Source: Thermoanaerobaculia bacterium (GTDB lineage: Bacteria > Acidobacteriota > Thermoanaerobaculia > Multivoradales > Multivoraceae). Taken from it: DNA of 64,000 nt. Below are positions 10,130-20,214 of this stretch, piece by piece. The notes beneath the pieces were generated by a model. It was not told the DNA's origin. It was given only the letters and a program-made list of their open reading frames with translations, and searched no databases. The translations under genes were made by a program, and so were the position numbers. Numbering within the stretch: the first letter of the stretch is position 1; every line of letters begins with the position of its first letter. The DNA lies in the NCBI GenBank assembly GCA_022822365.1, contig JAJEBV010000027.1:101540-165539 (forward strand), in the 5' to 3' direction.

Positions 10130-11199
10130 CAAGCGGCCCGTCGACCGCAGCGGGCGACGGCGAGTTCGGCGGCGAGCAGCGCCCCGCCGGCGGCGCCCCG
10201 CAGGGTGTTGTGCGAGAGGGCGACGAATCGGTAGCCGAGGATCGGACACTCCCGCAGCCTGCCGATGGAGGTCGTCATGCCATGGCCGAGGTCGCGGTGG
10301 ACGCGGGCCTGCGGCGGCTCGTCGTCGCCGAGGTAGACGATCGGCTGCGCCGGCGCCGACGGCAGCCCCCGCTCCTGCGGCTCGGCGCGGAAGGTCCGCC
10401 AGGCTTCCCGAACGTCCTCCATCGCCGGCTCGCCCTTGAGGTCGACCGAGATGCAGAGCGTGTGTCCGTCGACCACCGGAACGCGGTTGCATTGGGCCGA
10501 GACGGCGACCTCGGCCGGCTCGATCGTTCCGCCGGCGGCCCGGCCCAGGATCTTCCCGGTCTCGATCTCGAGCTTCTCTTCCTCGCTGGAAATCCAGGGG
10601 ATCACGTTGTCCAGGATCTGGTAGCTCGAGATGCCGGGCAGGCCGGCGCCGGACACCGCCTGCAGCGTCACGACGGAAATCCGCTCGAAGCCGAAGGCAT
10701 CGGCCAGGGGCTTGAGCGCCAGCACCAGGCCGATGGTCGAGCAGTTCGGGTTGGCGACGATGCCGGCGGGAAGCGCCTTGCCGTCCTCGGGCGGAGACAG
10801 CAGCGAGAGGTGGTCCGGGTTGACTTCGGGCACGACCAGCGGGACGTCCGCGTCCATGCGGTGGGCGCTGGCGTTGGTGACGACCAGGCAGCGGCGGGCG
10901 AACCGGGGCTCGACGTCTCTCGCCACGCTGGCGTCGAGGGCCGAGAACACGATGTCGAAGTCGCGATCCATCAGTTCGTCGATCGTCCGGACGGGCATGG
11001 CCGCGACCGCGTCGTCGATCGGCCGGGTCTGAATCCAGGTCGCCGCGTCGCGGTAGAGCTTCCCGGCCGAACGCTCGGAAGCGGCAACGGCCGTCAACTC
11101 GAACCACGGGTGACCTGCCAGCAGGGTGACGAAGCGCTGGCCCACGGTGCCGGTCGCACCGAGGATGGCGGCGCGGAGGGGTTCGTTCCGGGTTGTCAT
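10129..11199 (-). CDS. asd: Aspartate-semialdehyde dehydrogenase (archaeal/fungal type)
   Basis: The 356-aa product reduces aspartyl phosphate to aspartate semialdehyde, the branch point to threonine, methionine and lysine. The Rossmann motif AAILGATGTVGQRFV is at residues 10-24 and the catalytic cysteine is Cys153 in VANPNCSTIGLVLAL. SGAGLPGISS and the late HTLRGAAGGALLAAEL region match the archaeal/yeast class rather than the E. coli class. The frame is open for another 170 codons upstream, but ATG 11199 is chosen because it gives the expected N-terminus and overlaps the thrA stop as ATGA. Confidence 0.94.
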   Translation of the reverse strand: MTTRNEPLRAAILGATGTVGQRFVTLLAGHPWFELTAVAASERSAGKLYRDAATWIQTRPIDDAVAAMPVRTIDELMDRDFDIVFSALDASVARDVEPRFARRCLVVTNASAHRMDADVPLVVPEVNPDHLSLLSPPEDGKALPAGIVANPNCSTIGLVLALKPLADAFGFERISVVTLQAVSGAGLPGISSYQILDNVIPWISSEEEKLEIETGKILGRAAGGTIEPAEVAVSAQCNRVPVVDGHTLCISVDLKGEPAMEDVREAWRTFRAEPQERGLPSAPAQPIVYLGDDEPPQARVHRDLGHGMTTSIGRLRECPILGYRFVALSHNTLRGAAGGALLAAELAVARCGRRAA

Positions 11200-13739
11200 G
11201 GTGAGGCTCCCCGCTCGGCCCAGGCGCGCAGGATGTCGCCGAACACGCCGCCCGCGGTGAGCTCGGTCCCGGCGCCGGGTCCCTGGACGATCAGCGGCCG
11301 TGCATCGTAGCGCTTGCTGCGGAAGACGAACATGTTGTCCGATGCCGGCATTCCGGCCACCGGGTGGTCGGGCGGCACGGCCCGAAGCCCGACCCGGGCC
11401 GTCGCCGCCTCTCCGCTGGTGTCGAGTTCGGCGAGATAGGCGAGTTCGAGTCCGGCGGACCTGGCCTCGGCGAAGCGGTCCGCCATCTCCTCGTCCGCGG
11501 AGGCGAGGCCTTGCCAGTAGTCCTCGAGCGGCAGGTCCGCGAGGTCGGGCCGGTCGAGCATGGGCGCCACGTCGACATCGTCCATTTCGAGATCGGCGCC
11601 GCACAAGCGGGCCAGGATGAGGAGCTTTCGGGCCACGTCCAGTCCGCCGAGATCGTCGCGCGGATCCGGTTCCGTGTAGCCCAGGCGGTGAGCCCGGCGC
11701 ACGGCATCGCTCCACACCTGCCGGGCGCTCAACTCGCCGGTGAGATAGGCCAGCGTGCCCGAGAAGACGCCCGAGACCGACTCGATCGGATCGCCGGCGC
11801 CAAGCAGCAGGTCGACCGTGTGGAGCACCGGAAGGCCGGCGCCCACGGTCGCCTCGTGAAAGACGTTCGCCTCGCCGTCGGCGTGGAACGCGCGGAAGTC
11901 CGCGATCGGCCCGGCGAATGGAAGCTTGTTCGCGCTGACCACCGCGGCGCCGGCCGCGAGCGCCCGGTGGTAGACGGCGCTCAGGTCGCCACTCGCCGTG
12001 ACGTCGACGAGTACCGTCCGGCCGCCGCCGGCAGCGGTCTCGCCGAGGTGCTCGAGCAGCCGGTCGAGGTCCGCCGCTTCGCCGCCCTGCTCCAGTGCCG
12101 CGCGCCAGCCGTCCGGATCCGCGGCGGCGCCGGGGTCCAGCCGCCGGCCACCCCGACGCACCGCAAGTTCCATGAACCGCGAACTCGCCAGGCCCCGAAG
12201 CTGAAGGTCGATGCCTCGCTGCTCGAGCGCCTCCCGTTCGGCGGCGAGCTGCCCGAGCAGCGCCGACCCGACGCCGCCGACGCCGAGCACGTAGACCGCG
12301 AGCCGGCCGGAGGCGGCGCCGTGGAAGAACTCCCGGTGGATCCAGCGCACCGCGCGTCCCTGGTCGGCTTTGGCTACGACCATCGAGATGTTCCGCTCGG
12401 ACGAGCCCTGGGCCACGGCCCGCACGTTGACCGCCCGACGGCCGAGGATCCCGAACACCCGGCCGGCGATACCCGGGCGCTCCCGCATGCCGTCGCCGAC
12501 GACCGCGACGATCGACTGGTCGCGCTCGACGACCAGGGGCCGGACCGATCCGGACTCGATCTCCGACCGGAACTCGGCGTCCACGGCCTGGCGGGCCGCT
12601 TCGGAGACTCCGGGCTCGACCGCGAAACAGATCGAGTGCTCACTGGACGCCTGCGAGATCAGGATCGCGCTGGCTCCGCTCGCCGCGAGGGCATCGAACA
12701 GCCGCGCGGCGACTCCCGGGGTACCGACGAGGTTGTCGCCGACGAGCAGCATCAGGTGGACGTCGTCGATCGAGGAGATGCCGGTGACCGCCGTCCCGCG
12801 GGCCCGCTGCCGGTCCCTGCCGCCGTCGACCAGGGTCCCGGGGTGCTCGGGGTCGAGGGTGCTGCGAACGAGCAGGGGAATGGCCTTGCGGCGGGCCGGG
12901 GTGACCGTCGGCGGGTAGACCACCCTGGCGCCGAAGTGGGAGAGCTCGAGCATCTCCTCGTAGCTCAGCCGCGGGATCGGCAGGGCGTCTTCGACGCGCC
13001 TCGGGTCGGCCGTCATCACGCCCGGCACGTCGGTCCAGATCTCGATCCGCTCGGCGTCGAGCGCGGCGCCGACCAGGGAGGCCGTCAGGTCGGAACCGCT
13101 GCGGCCCAGGGTCGTCGTCTCGCCTTCCGGCGTGCTGCCGAGGAAGCCGGTGACCACCTGCAGGGGTCCGTCCTCGCCGATGCCGCCGAAGTGGGCGGCG
13201 ATCGCGTCCATCGTCGGTTCGAGCGCGACCAGCGCCGCCTGGAAGGAACGGTCGGTCCGCACCAGCGGCCGGGCGTCGCGGGCCTCGGCCGGCAGGCCCC
13301 GGGCGCGCAGCGCCGCGGCCAGGAGCCGAGTCGACAGGAGCTCGCCGTGGCAGACGATCCGGTCGATCCAGGCTCCCCGCGGCCGCTCCGTGGTGATCCC
13401 GGTCCGTTCACAGTCGCCGAGTTCCCGGACCAGGCCGTCGCAGAGCTCGTCGAGGGCTGCCGTGAGGGCGGGGAGGTCGGCCTCGGTGGCGACCTCGGCC
13501 GCGATCCTCAGGTGGTGGTCGCGTAGCGCGGCGGCTTCGCGCTCTACTTCCGCGCCTTCCGTGCCGTCAAGGGCGCCCGCGGCGAGCGCCAGCAGGCGGT
13601 CCGTGACCCCGCCGAGCGCGGACACCACCACCGCACCATCCCCCGGACAACCGTCGAGTTGCCGTTCGACGATCCGCGCCGCCGCCCGCAGGCGGCCGGC
13701 ATCGGCCACGGAAGAGCCGCCGAACTTGAGTACCTTCAT
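11196..13739 (-). CDS. thrA: Bifunctional aspartokinase / homoserine dehydrogenase
   Basis: This 847-aa fusion carries out two steps of threonine synthesis. Aspartokinase occupies about residues 1-300 ([11 protein letters not shown] at 3-13, [30 protein letters not shown]). Two ACT regulatory domains follow (about 315-465, including [17 protein letters not shown]), which in this family bind threonine as feedback inhibitor. Homoserine dehydrogenase fills the rest ([59 protein letters not shown]). It heads the operon thrA-asd-minicistron-thrB-thrC. No clear ribosome-binding site precedes the ATG. The 220-bp leader may hold regulation. Confidence 0.96.
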   Translation of the reverse strand: MKVLKFGGSSVADAGRLRAAARIVERQLDGCPGDGAVVVSALGGVTDRLLALAAGALDGTEGAEVEREAAALRDHHLRIAAEVATEADLPALTAALDELCDGLVRELGDCERTGITTERPRGAWIDRIVCHGELLSTRLLAAALRARGLPAEARDARPLVRTDRSFQAALVALEPTMDAIAAHFGGIGEDGPLQVVTGFLGSTPEGETTTLGRSGSDLTASLVGAALDAERIEIWTDVPGVMTADPRRVEDALPIPRLSYEEMLELSHFGARVVYPPTVTPARRKAIPLLVRSTLDPEHPGTLVDGGRDRQRARGTAVTGISSIDDVHLMLLVGDNLVGTPGVAARLFDALAASGASAILISQASSEHSICFAVEPGVSEAARQAVDAEFRSEIESGSVRPLVVERDQSIVAVVGDGMRERPGIAGRVFGILGRRAVNVRAVAQGSSERNISMVVAKADQGRAVRWIHREFFHGAASGRLAVYVLGVGGVGSALLGQLAAEREALEQRGIDLQLRGLASSRFMELAVRRGGRRLDPGAAADPDGWRAALEQGGEAADLDRLLEHLGETAAGGGRTVLVDVTASGDLSAVYHRALAAGAAVVSANKLPFAGPIADFRAFHADGEANVFHEATVGAGLPVLHTVDLLLGAGDPIESVSGVFSGTLAYLTGELSARQVWSDAVRRAHRLGYTEPDPRDDLGGLDVARKLLILARLCGADLEMDDVDVAPMLDRPDLADLPLEDYWQGLASADEEMADRFAEARSAGLELAYLAELDTSGEAATARVGLRAVPPDHPVAGMPASDNMFVFRSKRYDARPLIVQGPGAGTELTAGGVFGDILRAWAERGASP

Positions 13740-13959
13740 GATCGGATGCGATGGGAGTCACGTCGTCGCAAAGGGGCGCGAAAGGCGCATTAGCGTATAC
13801 GCCGCCGCCGGTTGGCGCCATGCTGCTTGCAGAGAGCCTTGCTAGCGCGTCACCCGAGCTCAAAGGACTGGGCGCGGTTTGGTAGCGTGCCTTCACTTGC
13901 TCCCCGCTCGACACGCCGCAAGGCCTCGGGCGGGGTTATTGTTTTCGGGGCTTTCCGGT
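13740..13959. other. 220-bp leader upstream of thrA
   Basis: No gene is visible between the ruvB stop and the thrA start. On the minus strand there is a TATACGCTAAT segment about 60 nt before the thrA ATG that could be a -10 box, without a recognisable -35. Several short hairpins are possible, but I could not match the sequence to a known riboswitch or see a Thr-rich leader peptide. Confidence 0.4.
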
Positions 13960-14991
13960 TCAGAACAGAGTGCCCCGGACTTTCAGGCCGAGGTGCTCGT
14001 ACGCTCGCTTGGTGGCCACCCGGCCGCGTCGGGTGCGCTGGAGGAAGCCCTTCTGGACCAGGTACGGCTCGTAGAAGTCCTCGATCGTGCCCTGGTCCTC
14101 GCCGACCGACGCCGCGAGCGCCTTCAGGCCCGCCGGGCCGCCCCCGTACTGCTCGATGAGCAGTCGCATGATCTGGCGGTCGATCTTGTCCAGACCCTGC
14201 TCGTCAATCTCCTGCTGCAGGAGAGCCTGGTTCGCTGTCTTGCGATCGACCCGTCCGTCCGCCTCGATCTGCGCGTAGTCGCGGACCCGACGCAGCAGCC
14301 GGTTCGCGATCCTGGGCGTGCCGCGGCTGCGCCGGGCGATCTCGTCGGCGCCGCCCAGGTCGACCGGCACCTCGAGCAGCTCGGCGGAGCGCTGGATGAT
14401 CACGCTGAGGACGTCCGGACCGTAGAAGTCGAGCCGGTGGACGATGCCGAAGCGCCCCTGCAGCGGCGGCGTGATCAGACCGGCGCGGGTGGTGGCGCCA
14501 ACCAGCGTGAATCGGGGCAGATCGATGCGCACCGTCTTGGCCATCGGCCCGGCGCCGATCACCAGATCGAGCTGGAAGTCCTCGAGCGCCGGGTAGAGGA
14601 TTTCCTCGACTGTCGGACCGAGCCGGTGGATCTCGTCGATGAAGAGGACATCCTCGGGTTCCAGGTTGGTCAGAATCGCGGCCAGGTCGCCCGCGCGCTC
14701 CAGGACCGGACCGGAGGTGGACCGCAACGTCGAGCCCATCTCCCTGGCGATGATGTGCGCCAGCGTCGTCTTGCCCAGCCCGGGGGGCCCGAACAGCAGC
14801 ACGTGGTCCAGAGCTTCGCCCCGCCGGCGCGCCGCCTGCATGTAGATGTCGAGCAGCTCGACGATCTTCTCCTGGCCCAGGTACTCGTTCAGCCGCTGCG
14901 GCCGGAGGGACGGTTCTACGCGCCGATCGTCGGCGTCCCGGACGGCTGAGAGAACGCTCTCTTCACCGTCGGTGCCGCCGGTTCCGGCCAT
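13960..14991 (-). CDS. ruvB: Holliday junction branch-migration ATPase RuvB
   Basis: The 343-aa AAA+ motor drives branch migration of Holliday junctions with RuvA. After a variable N-terminus comes [13 protein letters not shown], Walker A GPPGLGKT at residues 68-75, Walker B FIDEIHRL, sensor 1 [11 protein letters not shown] and the arginine-finger region [12 protein letters not shown]. The C-terminal winged helix includes [17 protein letters not shown], the usual RuvB ending. A TAGCAT box lies 6 nt before the ATG and there is no Shine-Dalgarno sequence, so it may have its own leaderless promoter although ruvA is only 127 bp upstream on the same strand. Confidence 0.97.
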   Translation of the reverse strand: MAGTGGTDGEESVLSAVRDADDRRVEPSLRPQRLNEYLGQEKIVELLDIYMQAARRRGEALDHVLLFGPPGLGKTTLAHIIAREMGSTLRSTSGPVLERAGDLAAILTNLEPEDVLFIDEIHRLGPTVEEILYPALEDFQLDLVIGAGPMAKTVRIDLPRFTLVGATTRAGLITPPLQGRFGIVHRLDFYGPDVLSVIIQRSAELLEVPVDLGGADEIARRSRGTPRIANRLLRRVRDYAQIEADGRVDRKTANQALLQQEIDEQGLDKIDRQIMRLLIEQYGGGPAGLKALAASVGEDQGTIEDFYEPYLVQKGFLQRTRRGRVATKRAYEHLGLKVRGTLF

Positions 14992-14997
14992 GGGCGG

Positions 14998-15003
14998 ATG
15001 CTA
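14998..15003 (-). promoter_or_regulatory. Putative leaderless -10 box for ruvB
   Basis: TAGCAT lies 6 nt upstream of the ruvB ATG on the minus strand with no ribosome-binding site between. This spacing puts the predicted transcript start at or next to the start codon. No convincing -35 box was found. Confidence 0.5.
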
Positions 15004-15118
15004 TCGCGGCCCCTCGGCAACGACTCCCAGCTCGTCTTGGGGCCGGAGCGCGAACGTCACCTGGGAGCTGACCCTCCGGCCCCGGGACGGGCGGGCGCGC
15101 CCGACGCCTTCCCGGTCG

Positions 15119-15736
15119 TCAGATCCGTGACAGCCGTCGCAGGCTCAGGCGCAGCAGGTCCTGGAAGTCCATCTCGGGTTCCTCGGCGAGCACCCGCGAC
15201 ACCGCCCGCTGGGCCTCGGTCGCGCGGTAGCCGAGGTTGACCAGGGCGCTGACGGCCTGTTCCTGCTCGTCCTCGCGGCCGGTGTCGGGCTGGGCTTCCG
15301 GCGGTTCGGCGCCGGCCTCGGCCAGCAGCGTCTTCGCCTTCTCCCTGAGTTCCAGCACCATCCGTTCGGCCGTCTTGCGGCCGATGCCCGGGATCCGCGT
15401 GAGAGCCGCCACGTTGCCGCCGCCGATGGCGTTCAGCAGCTCCCTGGTGGAACCGCCGGACAGGACGACCTGGGCGAGCCGGGGACCGACTCCGCTGACC
15501 GCCAGGCAGTGCTCGAACAGGGTCCGTTCGGCTTCGGTCCAGAAGCCGAAGAGTTCGATCGCGTCGGCGCGAACGTGGGTGTGGATGAACAGGCCGATGT
15601 CGGCCGCCGCGTCGAGCTTCTCCAGTTCGAAGTAGGTCGACAGGGGGATCCGCACGGCGTAGCCGACGCCGTTGGTGTCGAGCACCAGGCGTTCGGGCTC
15701 GAGGGCCAGGCGGCGTCCGCGCAGATAGCCGATCAA
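15119..15736 (-). CDS. ruvA: Holliday junction DNA helicase subunit RuvA
   Basis: RuvA tetramers bind Holliday junctions and load RuvB. The 205-aa protein starts with TTG as MIGYLRGRRLALE, which is the classical RuvA N-terminus (MIGxLRG). The domain II helix-hairpin-helix motif is LTRIPGIGRKTAERMVLEL, and a domain III UBA-like segment near the C-terminus (ALVNLGYRATEAQRAVSRV) contacts RuvB. The start is 25 nt downstream of the ppiD-like stop, so the two are probably cotranscribed. Confidence 0.96.
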   Translation of the reverse strand: MIGYLRGRRLALEPERLVLDTNGVGYAVRIPLSTYFELEKLDAAADIGLFIHTHVRADAIELFGFWTEAERTLFEHCLAVSGVGPRLAQVVLSGGSTRELLNAIGGGNVAALTRIPGIGRKTAERMVLELREKAKTLLAEAGAEPPEAQPDTGREDEQEQAVSALVNLGYRATEAQRAVSRVLAEEPEMDFQDLLRLSLRRLSRI

Positions 15737-15761
15737 GCCGCCAGGGAGCGCCGCGCCGCGG

Positions 15762-17714
15762 TCAGGTGCCGGCTGCCTCGGCCTCGCCCAGGCCGAAGTT
15801 CTCGATGAAGTCCTGGGTGTAGTGGACGCCGACCTCCTCGCGGAGCCGCTGCAGCAGGGACTGGAGCATGGTCAGGTTCCGCTCGGCCAGGAGTTCGTTC
15901 CGTGTCGCCTCGGGGTCGAACAGCGCGGGATCGAAGGACTCGCGTTCGGTCACCTCGAACAGAACGGCGCCGAACGGAGTGTCCACCGGGCCGCCGAACT
16001 GGCCCGCGGAGAGCGCGAACACGGCGCTGGCCAGCTCGGGCATTGCGCCGAGGGCGCCGATCGGCTGGCGCAGGCCGAAGCTGCCGCTCTCCTCGATCAC
16101 GGCATCGAACTCCCCGGCCGCGTCGTCCATGCTCAGCCCGTCCTGGACGCGCCCCCGCGTCTCGGTGAGCGCCGCCGCCAGGAGCTCGGTCTCCTTCTGC
16201 CGGCGGACGACCTCGCGAACGTCGACCTCGACTTCCACGAACTCCGAGTCCCGGGGCGGCAGCACCTCGAGCACGGAGAGGAGAGCCCAGCCCGCCGCGA
16301 TGCGGACCGGCTCGGACCAGGCGCCGGCCTCGAGACCGAAGGCCGCGGAGCTGAAGTTGAAGTTGCGGCCGATGCCGGCCACGGCATCGTCTTCGCCGAA
16401 CGGCTCCGTGCTGGCGTAGACGAGCGCTTCGGCGGCCGCCAGTTCCCGGGTCTCTTCCTCTCCCGCGAACGTCTCGTCCGCCAGGCGCTCGTGCAGGGAG
16501 TCGATCCGGCTCTTCGCCTCCTCTTCGGCCCGGGTGGCCAGGAGCTGGACCCGGATCAGGTTGCTGACCTCCTCGAGGGTCTGGCGTCCGCCTTCGCGGC
16601 GCTCGTGGACCTGGATCAGGTGATGGCCGGTGCGCGGGCCGAGCTGGTTCTCGACAGGTCCCACCAGGTCGCCGCCCGCGGCGCCGAACGCGGCCTCCTC
16701 GAAGGCCGGCGTCATCGCGCCGCGGCCGAAGTAGCCCAGATCGCCGCCGCCCTCCTTCGTCGCCTCGTCGTCCGAGTACTCCCGGGCCAGCGCCGCGAAG
16801 TCCTCTCCGGCCTCGATGCGGCCGCGCAGCCGGTTCAGCAGGCCGCGCGCCTGGTCCGCGTCCCGTTCGCTGTTCTCGAGCAGGAGGATGTGGCTGGCCC
16901 GAACCTGCTCCGGGATCTCGAACTGGGCCGGGTTGTCTTCGTAGTACGTCCGGACCTCGTCGTCGGTCACCTCGAGTTCGGCGCGGACCGTGTTCGTGCT
17001 GACCAGAAGGTAGCCCACCCGCCGGCGCTCGGGGAGTCTGAACTCCTCGCGATGCTCTTCGTAGTAGGCCGCGGCCTCCTCGCTCGAAGGCTCGGCCTCT
17101 GCGGCGAAGCGGCTGGCCGGCACCTGGAAGTAGCGGATCGCGGCGCGCTCTGCCGCTTCGCGGGCGCGCAACTCGACCTCCGCGTCGGAGACGTGGGCGA
17201 CCTCGGTCAGCGCCGCCTGCAGCTTGCGCACGAGCAGGGACGTGCGCAGGTCGGCTTCGAAGTCGTCCACCGAGAGTCGGTTCGCGCGCAGGAGATCCTG
17301 GTACTGCCGCGCGCCGATGAAGTTGCCGGCCCCGTCGGTCAGGCCGGGCACGGCGAGGATCTCCTCCTGCAGCTCCTCGTCGCTGACGGTCAGACCCATC
17401 CGTTCCGCTTCCATGATGAGAAGGCGGTCGTTGATCAGGGCTTCCAGCGCCTGAACCGGCAACTGGAGCTGGTCCGCCAGATCCGCGTTGAAGGCGTCGC
17501 CGTAGATTTCCCGGTAGCGGCTCTCCGCGTTGCGGTAGCTGCGCTCGAACTCGGCGAAGGTGATGCTGTCTCGGCCCACGGTGGCCGCGTCCGGATTGAT
17601 CTGCGTGCCGTCGAGCGTCTGAAAGTCGGTGAAGACGAGCAGCACGAAGACGAGGGCCAGGCCGATGGCCAGCGGATAGAAGCTCTTGATGTTCTTGCGA
17701 ATGACGTTCAGCAT
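15762..17714 (-). CDS. ppiD: Membrane-anchored peptidyl-prolyl isomerase (PpiD/SurA-like)
   Basis: The 650-aa protein has a short cytoplasmic N-terminus, one membrane helix (about 14-30, AIGLALVFVLLVF) and a periplasmic body. A SurA_N/SurA-like chaperone domain covers about 40-240. At least one parvulin rotamase domain lies around 255-370 (ASHILLLENS, GGDLGYFGRGAMTPAFE, GHHLIQV), with a degenerate parvulin-like region later. The architecture is that of PpiD, a periplasmic folding helper for outer-membrane and secreted proteins. It lies divergent to mreB with 119 bp between. Confidence 0.9.
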   Translation of the reverse strand: MLNVIRKNIKSFYPLAIGLALVFVLLVFTDFQTLDGTQINPDAATVGRDSITFAEFERSYRNAESRYREIYGDAFNADLADQLQLPVQALEALINDRLLIMEAERMGLTVSDEELQEEILAVPGLTDGAGNFIGARQYQDLLRANRLSVDDFEADLRTSLLVRKLQAALTEVAHVSDAEVELRAREAAERAAIRYFQVPASRFAAEAEPSSEEAAAYYEEHREEFRLPERRRVGYLLVSTNTVRAELEVTDDEVRTYYEDNPAQFEIPEQVRASHILLLENSERDADQARGLLNRLRGRIEAGEDFAALAREYSDDEATKEGGGDLGYFGRGAMTPAFEEAAFGAAGGDLVGPVENQLGPRTGHHLIQVHERREGGRQTLEEVSNLIRVQLLATRAEEEAKSRIDSLHERLADETFAGEEETRELAAAEALVYASTEPFGEDDAVAGIGRNFNFSSAAFGLEAGAWSEPVRIAAGWALLSVLEVLPPRDSEFVEVEVDVREVVRRQKETELLAAALTETRGRVQDGLSMDDAAGEFDAVIEESGSFGLRQPIGALGAMPELASAVFALSAGQFGGPVDTPFGAVLFEVTERESFDPALFDPEATRNELLAERNLTMLQSLLQRLREEVGVHYTQDFIENFGLGEAEAAGT

Positions 17715-17805
17715 GATTCGGACCCAGGCGCTCGGTAGAACGCGGAAGGCCCTCCGGGTTCAGAAGTACTGCCATCGTAACAGGATCGGGCGGTCGTCCG
17801 GCGGT

Positions 17806-17811
17806 TATGAT
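17806..17811 (+). promoter_or_regulatory. Putative -10 box for the mreB operon
   Basis: TATGAT lies 22 nt before the chosen mreB ATG in the ppiD/mreB divergent region. No good -35 was found. A TACGAT on the opposite strand at 17774-17779 could serve ppiD. Confidence 0.4.
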
Positions 17812-17833
17812 CGCGGCGCGAGGTTCATCCCGA

Positions 17834-18850
<1,017 letters not shown>

Positions 18851-18865
18851 GGAGCGTTCACCGAG

Positions 18866-19705
18866 ATGAGCGAGCGTCGGGTCGCCATCCTGTTCGCCGT
18901 CACGGTGACCTTTCTGCTCGCGTCGTTGACCGCTCAGTCGCCGGAGCGCGCGGGCGATGTGGCGCTGTGGGTGGAGGCCCCCGCGAAGCGACTGGTCTCC
19001 GCGGCCGCCGATGTCGCGGGCGGCGTGCGAGAGGGGTGGCGGACGAGGGCTCGGCTGGAACGCGAGAACGAGGAACTTCGAAGCCGGCTGCGGCAGCTCG
19101 AGGCGGCCCATGCGACGGCTCTTGGCGCGGAACTGGAGGCCGACCTGCTTTCGGCGCCGTTCGGATACGCGCGGCCGCCGGACGCGGAGCTCCTGCTGGC
19201 GGACGTCGTCTACGTCGACTACCACTCCTGGCGGCGCACGGCCATTCTGCGGTTGCCTCGCGGCAACGCGAGGGCGGAGTGGGCGCGGCGGCCCGTGACC
19301 ACCGTCGACGGCTTGCTGGGCCGCGTCGTTTCGGCCGGGGGCGACTATGCGCGCGTGCTGCTCGTTACGGATCGAGACTCTTCGGTGGGCGCGATGATCG
19401 AGCGAACGCGCCGTCAGGGTATCGTCCGGGGCACCGAGGCGGCAGGCGTGCTCTCGCTCGCGTACGTGCCGGTGCAGGTCGATGTCCAGCCGGGAGACCG
19501 CGTGGTCACGGCCGGCATCGACGGCGTCTTCCCGCGAGGAATCCCGATCGGCACGGTCACCTCCGTCGAGTCCGGCGGCGATCACTTCCACGAGATCAAG
19601 GTCGCCCCGCGCGTGGATCTCGGTTCGCTCAGCCACGCTTTCGTGTGGCGCCGCGACCCGGTGCCCGAGGCGGTCATGGACGGCGCGGATGCCGTGGGCC
19701 GCTAG
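18866..19705 (+). CDS. mreC: Rod shape-determining protein MreC
   Basis: The 279-aa bitopic inner-membrane protein links MreB to periplasmic synthases. It has an N-terminal membrane segment (VAILFAVTVTFLLASL), a coiled coil (about 55-90, LERENEELRSRLRQLEAAH) and a beta-rich periplasmic part containing LGRVVSAGGDYARVLLVTDRDS and QPGDRVVTAGIDGVFPRGIPIG, the family hallmark near residue 210-230. It starts 15 nt after mreB, and its 3' end overlaps mreD by 17 nt. Confidence 0.94.
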   Translation: MSERRVAILFAVTVTFLLASLTAQSPERAGDVALWVEAPAKRLVSAAADVAGGVREGWRTRARLERENEELRSRLRQLEAAHATALGAELEADLLSAPFGYARPPDAELLLADVVYVDYHSWRRTAILRLPRGNARAEWARRPVTTVDGLLGRVVSAGGDYARVLLVTDRDSSVGAMIERTRRQGIVRGTEAAGVLSLAYVPVQVDVQPGDRVVTAGIDGVFPRGIPIGTVTSVESGGDHFHEIKVAPRVDLGSLSHAFVWRRDPVPEAVMDGADAVGR

Positions 19706-20201
19706 GTTCGCCGCCAGTCTGGCCCTGGTGTCGCTGGTCGAGTTGCTGCTGGCCGAAGTGCTGCCGGCGGCCGGGCGGACGATCGACCTGTTCGTGCTCC
19801 TGGTCGTGCTCGGCAGCCTGGCCGGCAACTCGCTCCAGGGCGTCGCGGGCGGCCTGGTCGCGGGCCTGGTTCAGGACACGCTGAGCACCTCGCCGTTCGG
19901 CCTTCACGGCCTCGCCTGCTGCGTCGTGGGCTACGGAGTAGCCCGCCTGTCGCAGCGCGTGGACACCGGCCAGAGGACGGTGGCGTTGCTCCTGGTCGCG
20001 GTGGGTACGCTGGTGCATCAGGCGATCGTTCTCGGCCTCCTCAGGTTTCTGGAAGTCGGCGAGTTCGGCGGCGCCGTCGTTCCGCTACGGGTGGCGGCGA
20101 CGACCGCCGTCGGCCTGCCGGGACTGTGGTTGTTCAACCGGGCCCAGGCCTGGGTCGATGAACGGCGTACCCTGAAGGAGGGGAGGGCGCGTCCGCGGTG
20201 A
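19689..20201 (+). CDS. mreD: Rod shape-determining protein MreD
   Basis: The product is a small 170-aa membrane protein with about five hydrophobic helices (for example LVELLLAEVLPAAG, TIDLFVLLVVLGSLAG, TVALLLVAVGTLVHQAIVL). GGLVAGLVQDTLSTSPFGLHGL is the characteristic MreD loop (GxxxGLxxD...PxGxxxL). The ATG at 19689 overlaps the end of mreC, the usual arrangement. A longer open frame upstream is a shadow inside mreC. Confidence 0.88.
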   Translation: MPWAARFAASLALVSLVELLLAEVLPAAGRTIDLFVLLVVLGSLAGNSLQGVAGGLVAGLVQDTLSTSPFGLHGLACCVVGYGVARLSQRVDTGQRTVALLLVAVGTLVHQAIVLGLLRFLEVGEFGGAVVPLRVAATTAVGLPGLWLFNRAQAWVDERRTLKEGRARPR

Positions 20202-20214
20202 CCGCGATGGCCAC

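Noticed and set aside
13740..13959. Possible riboswitch or attenuator before thrA
   Set aside because: The length suggests a regulated leader, but I could not match it to a known riboswitch core, and no Thr- or Ile-rich leader peptide followed by a terminator is visible.
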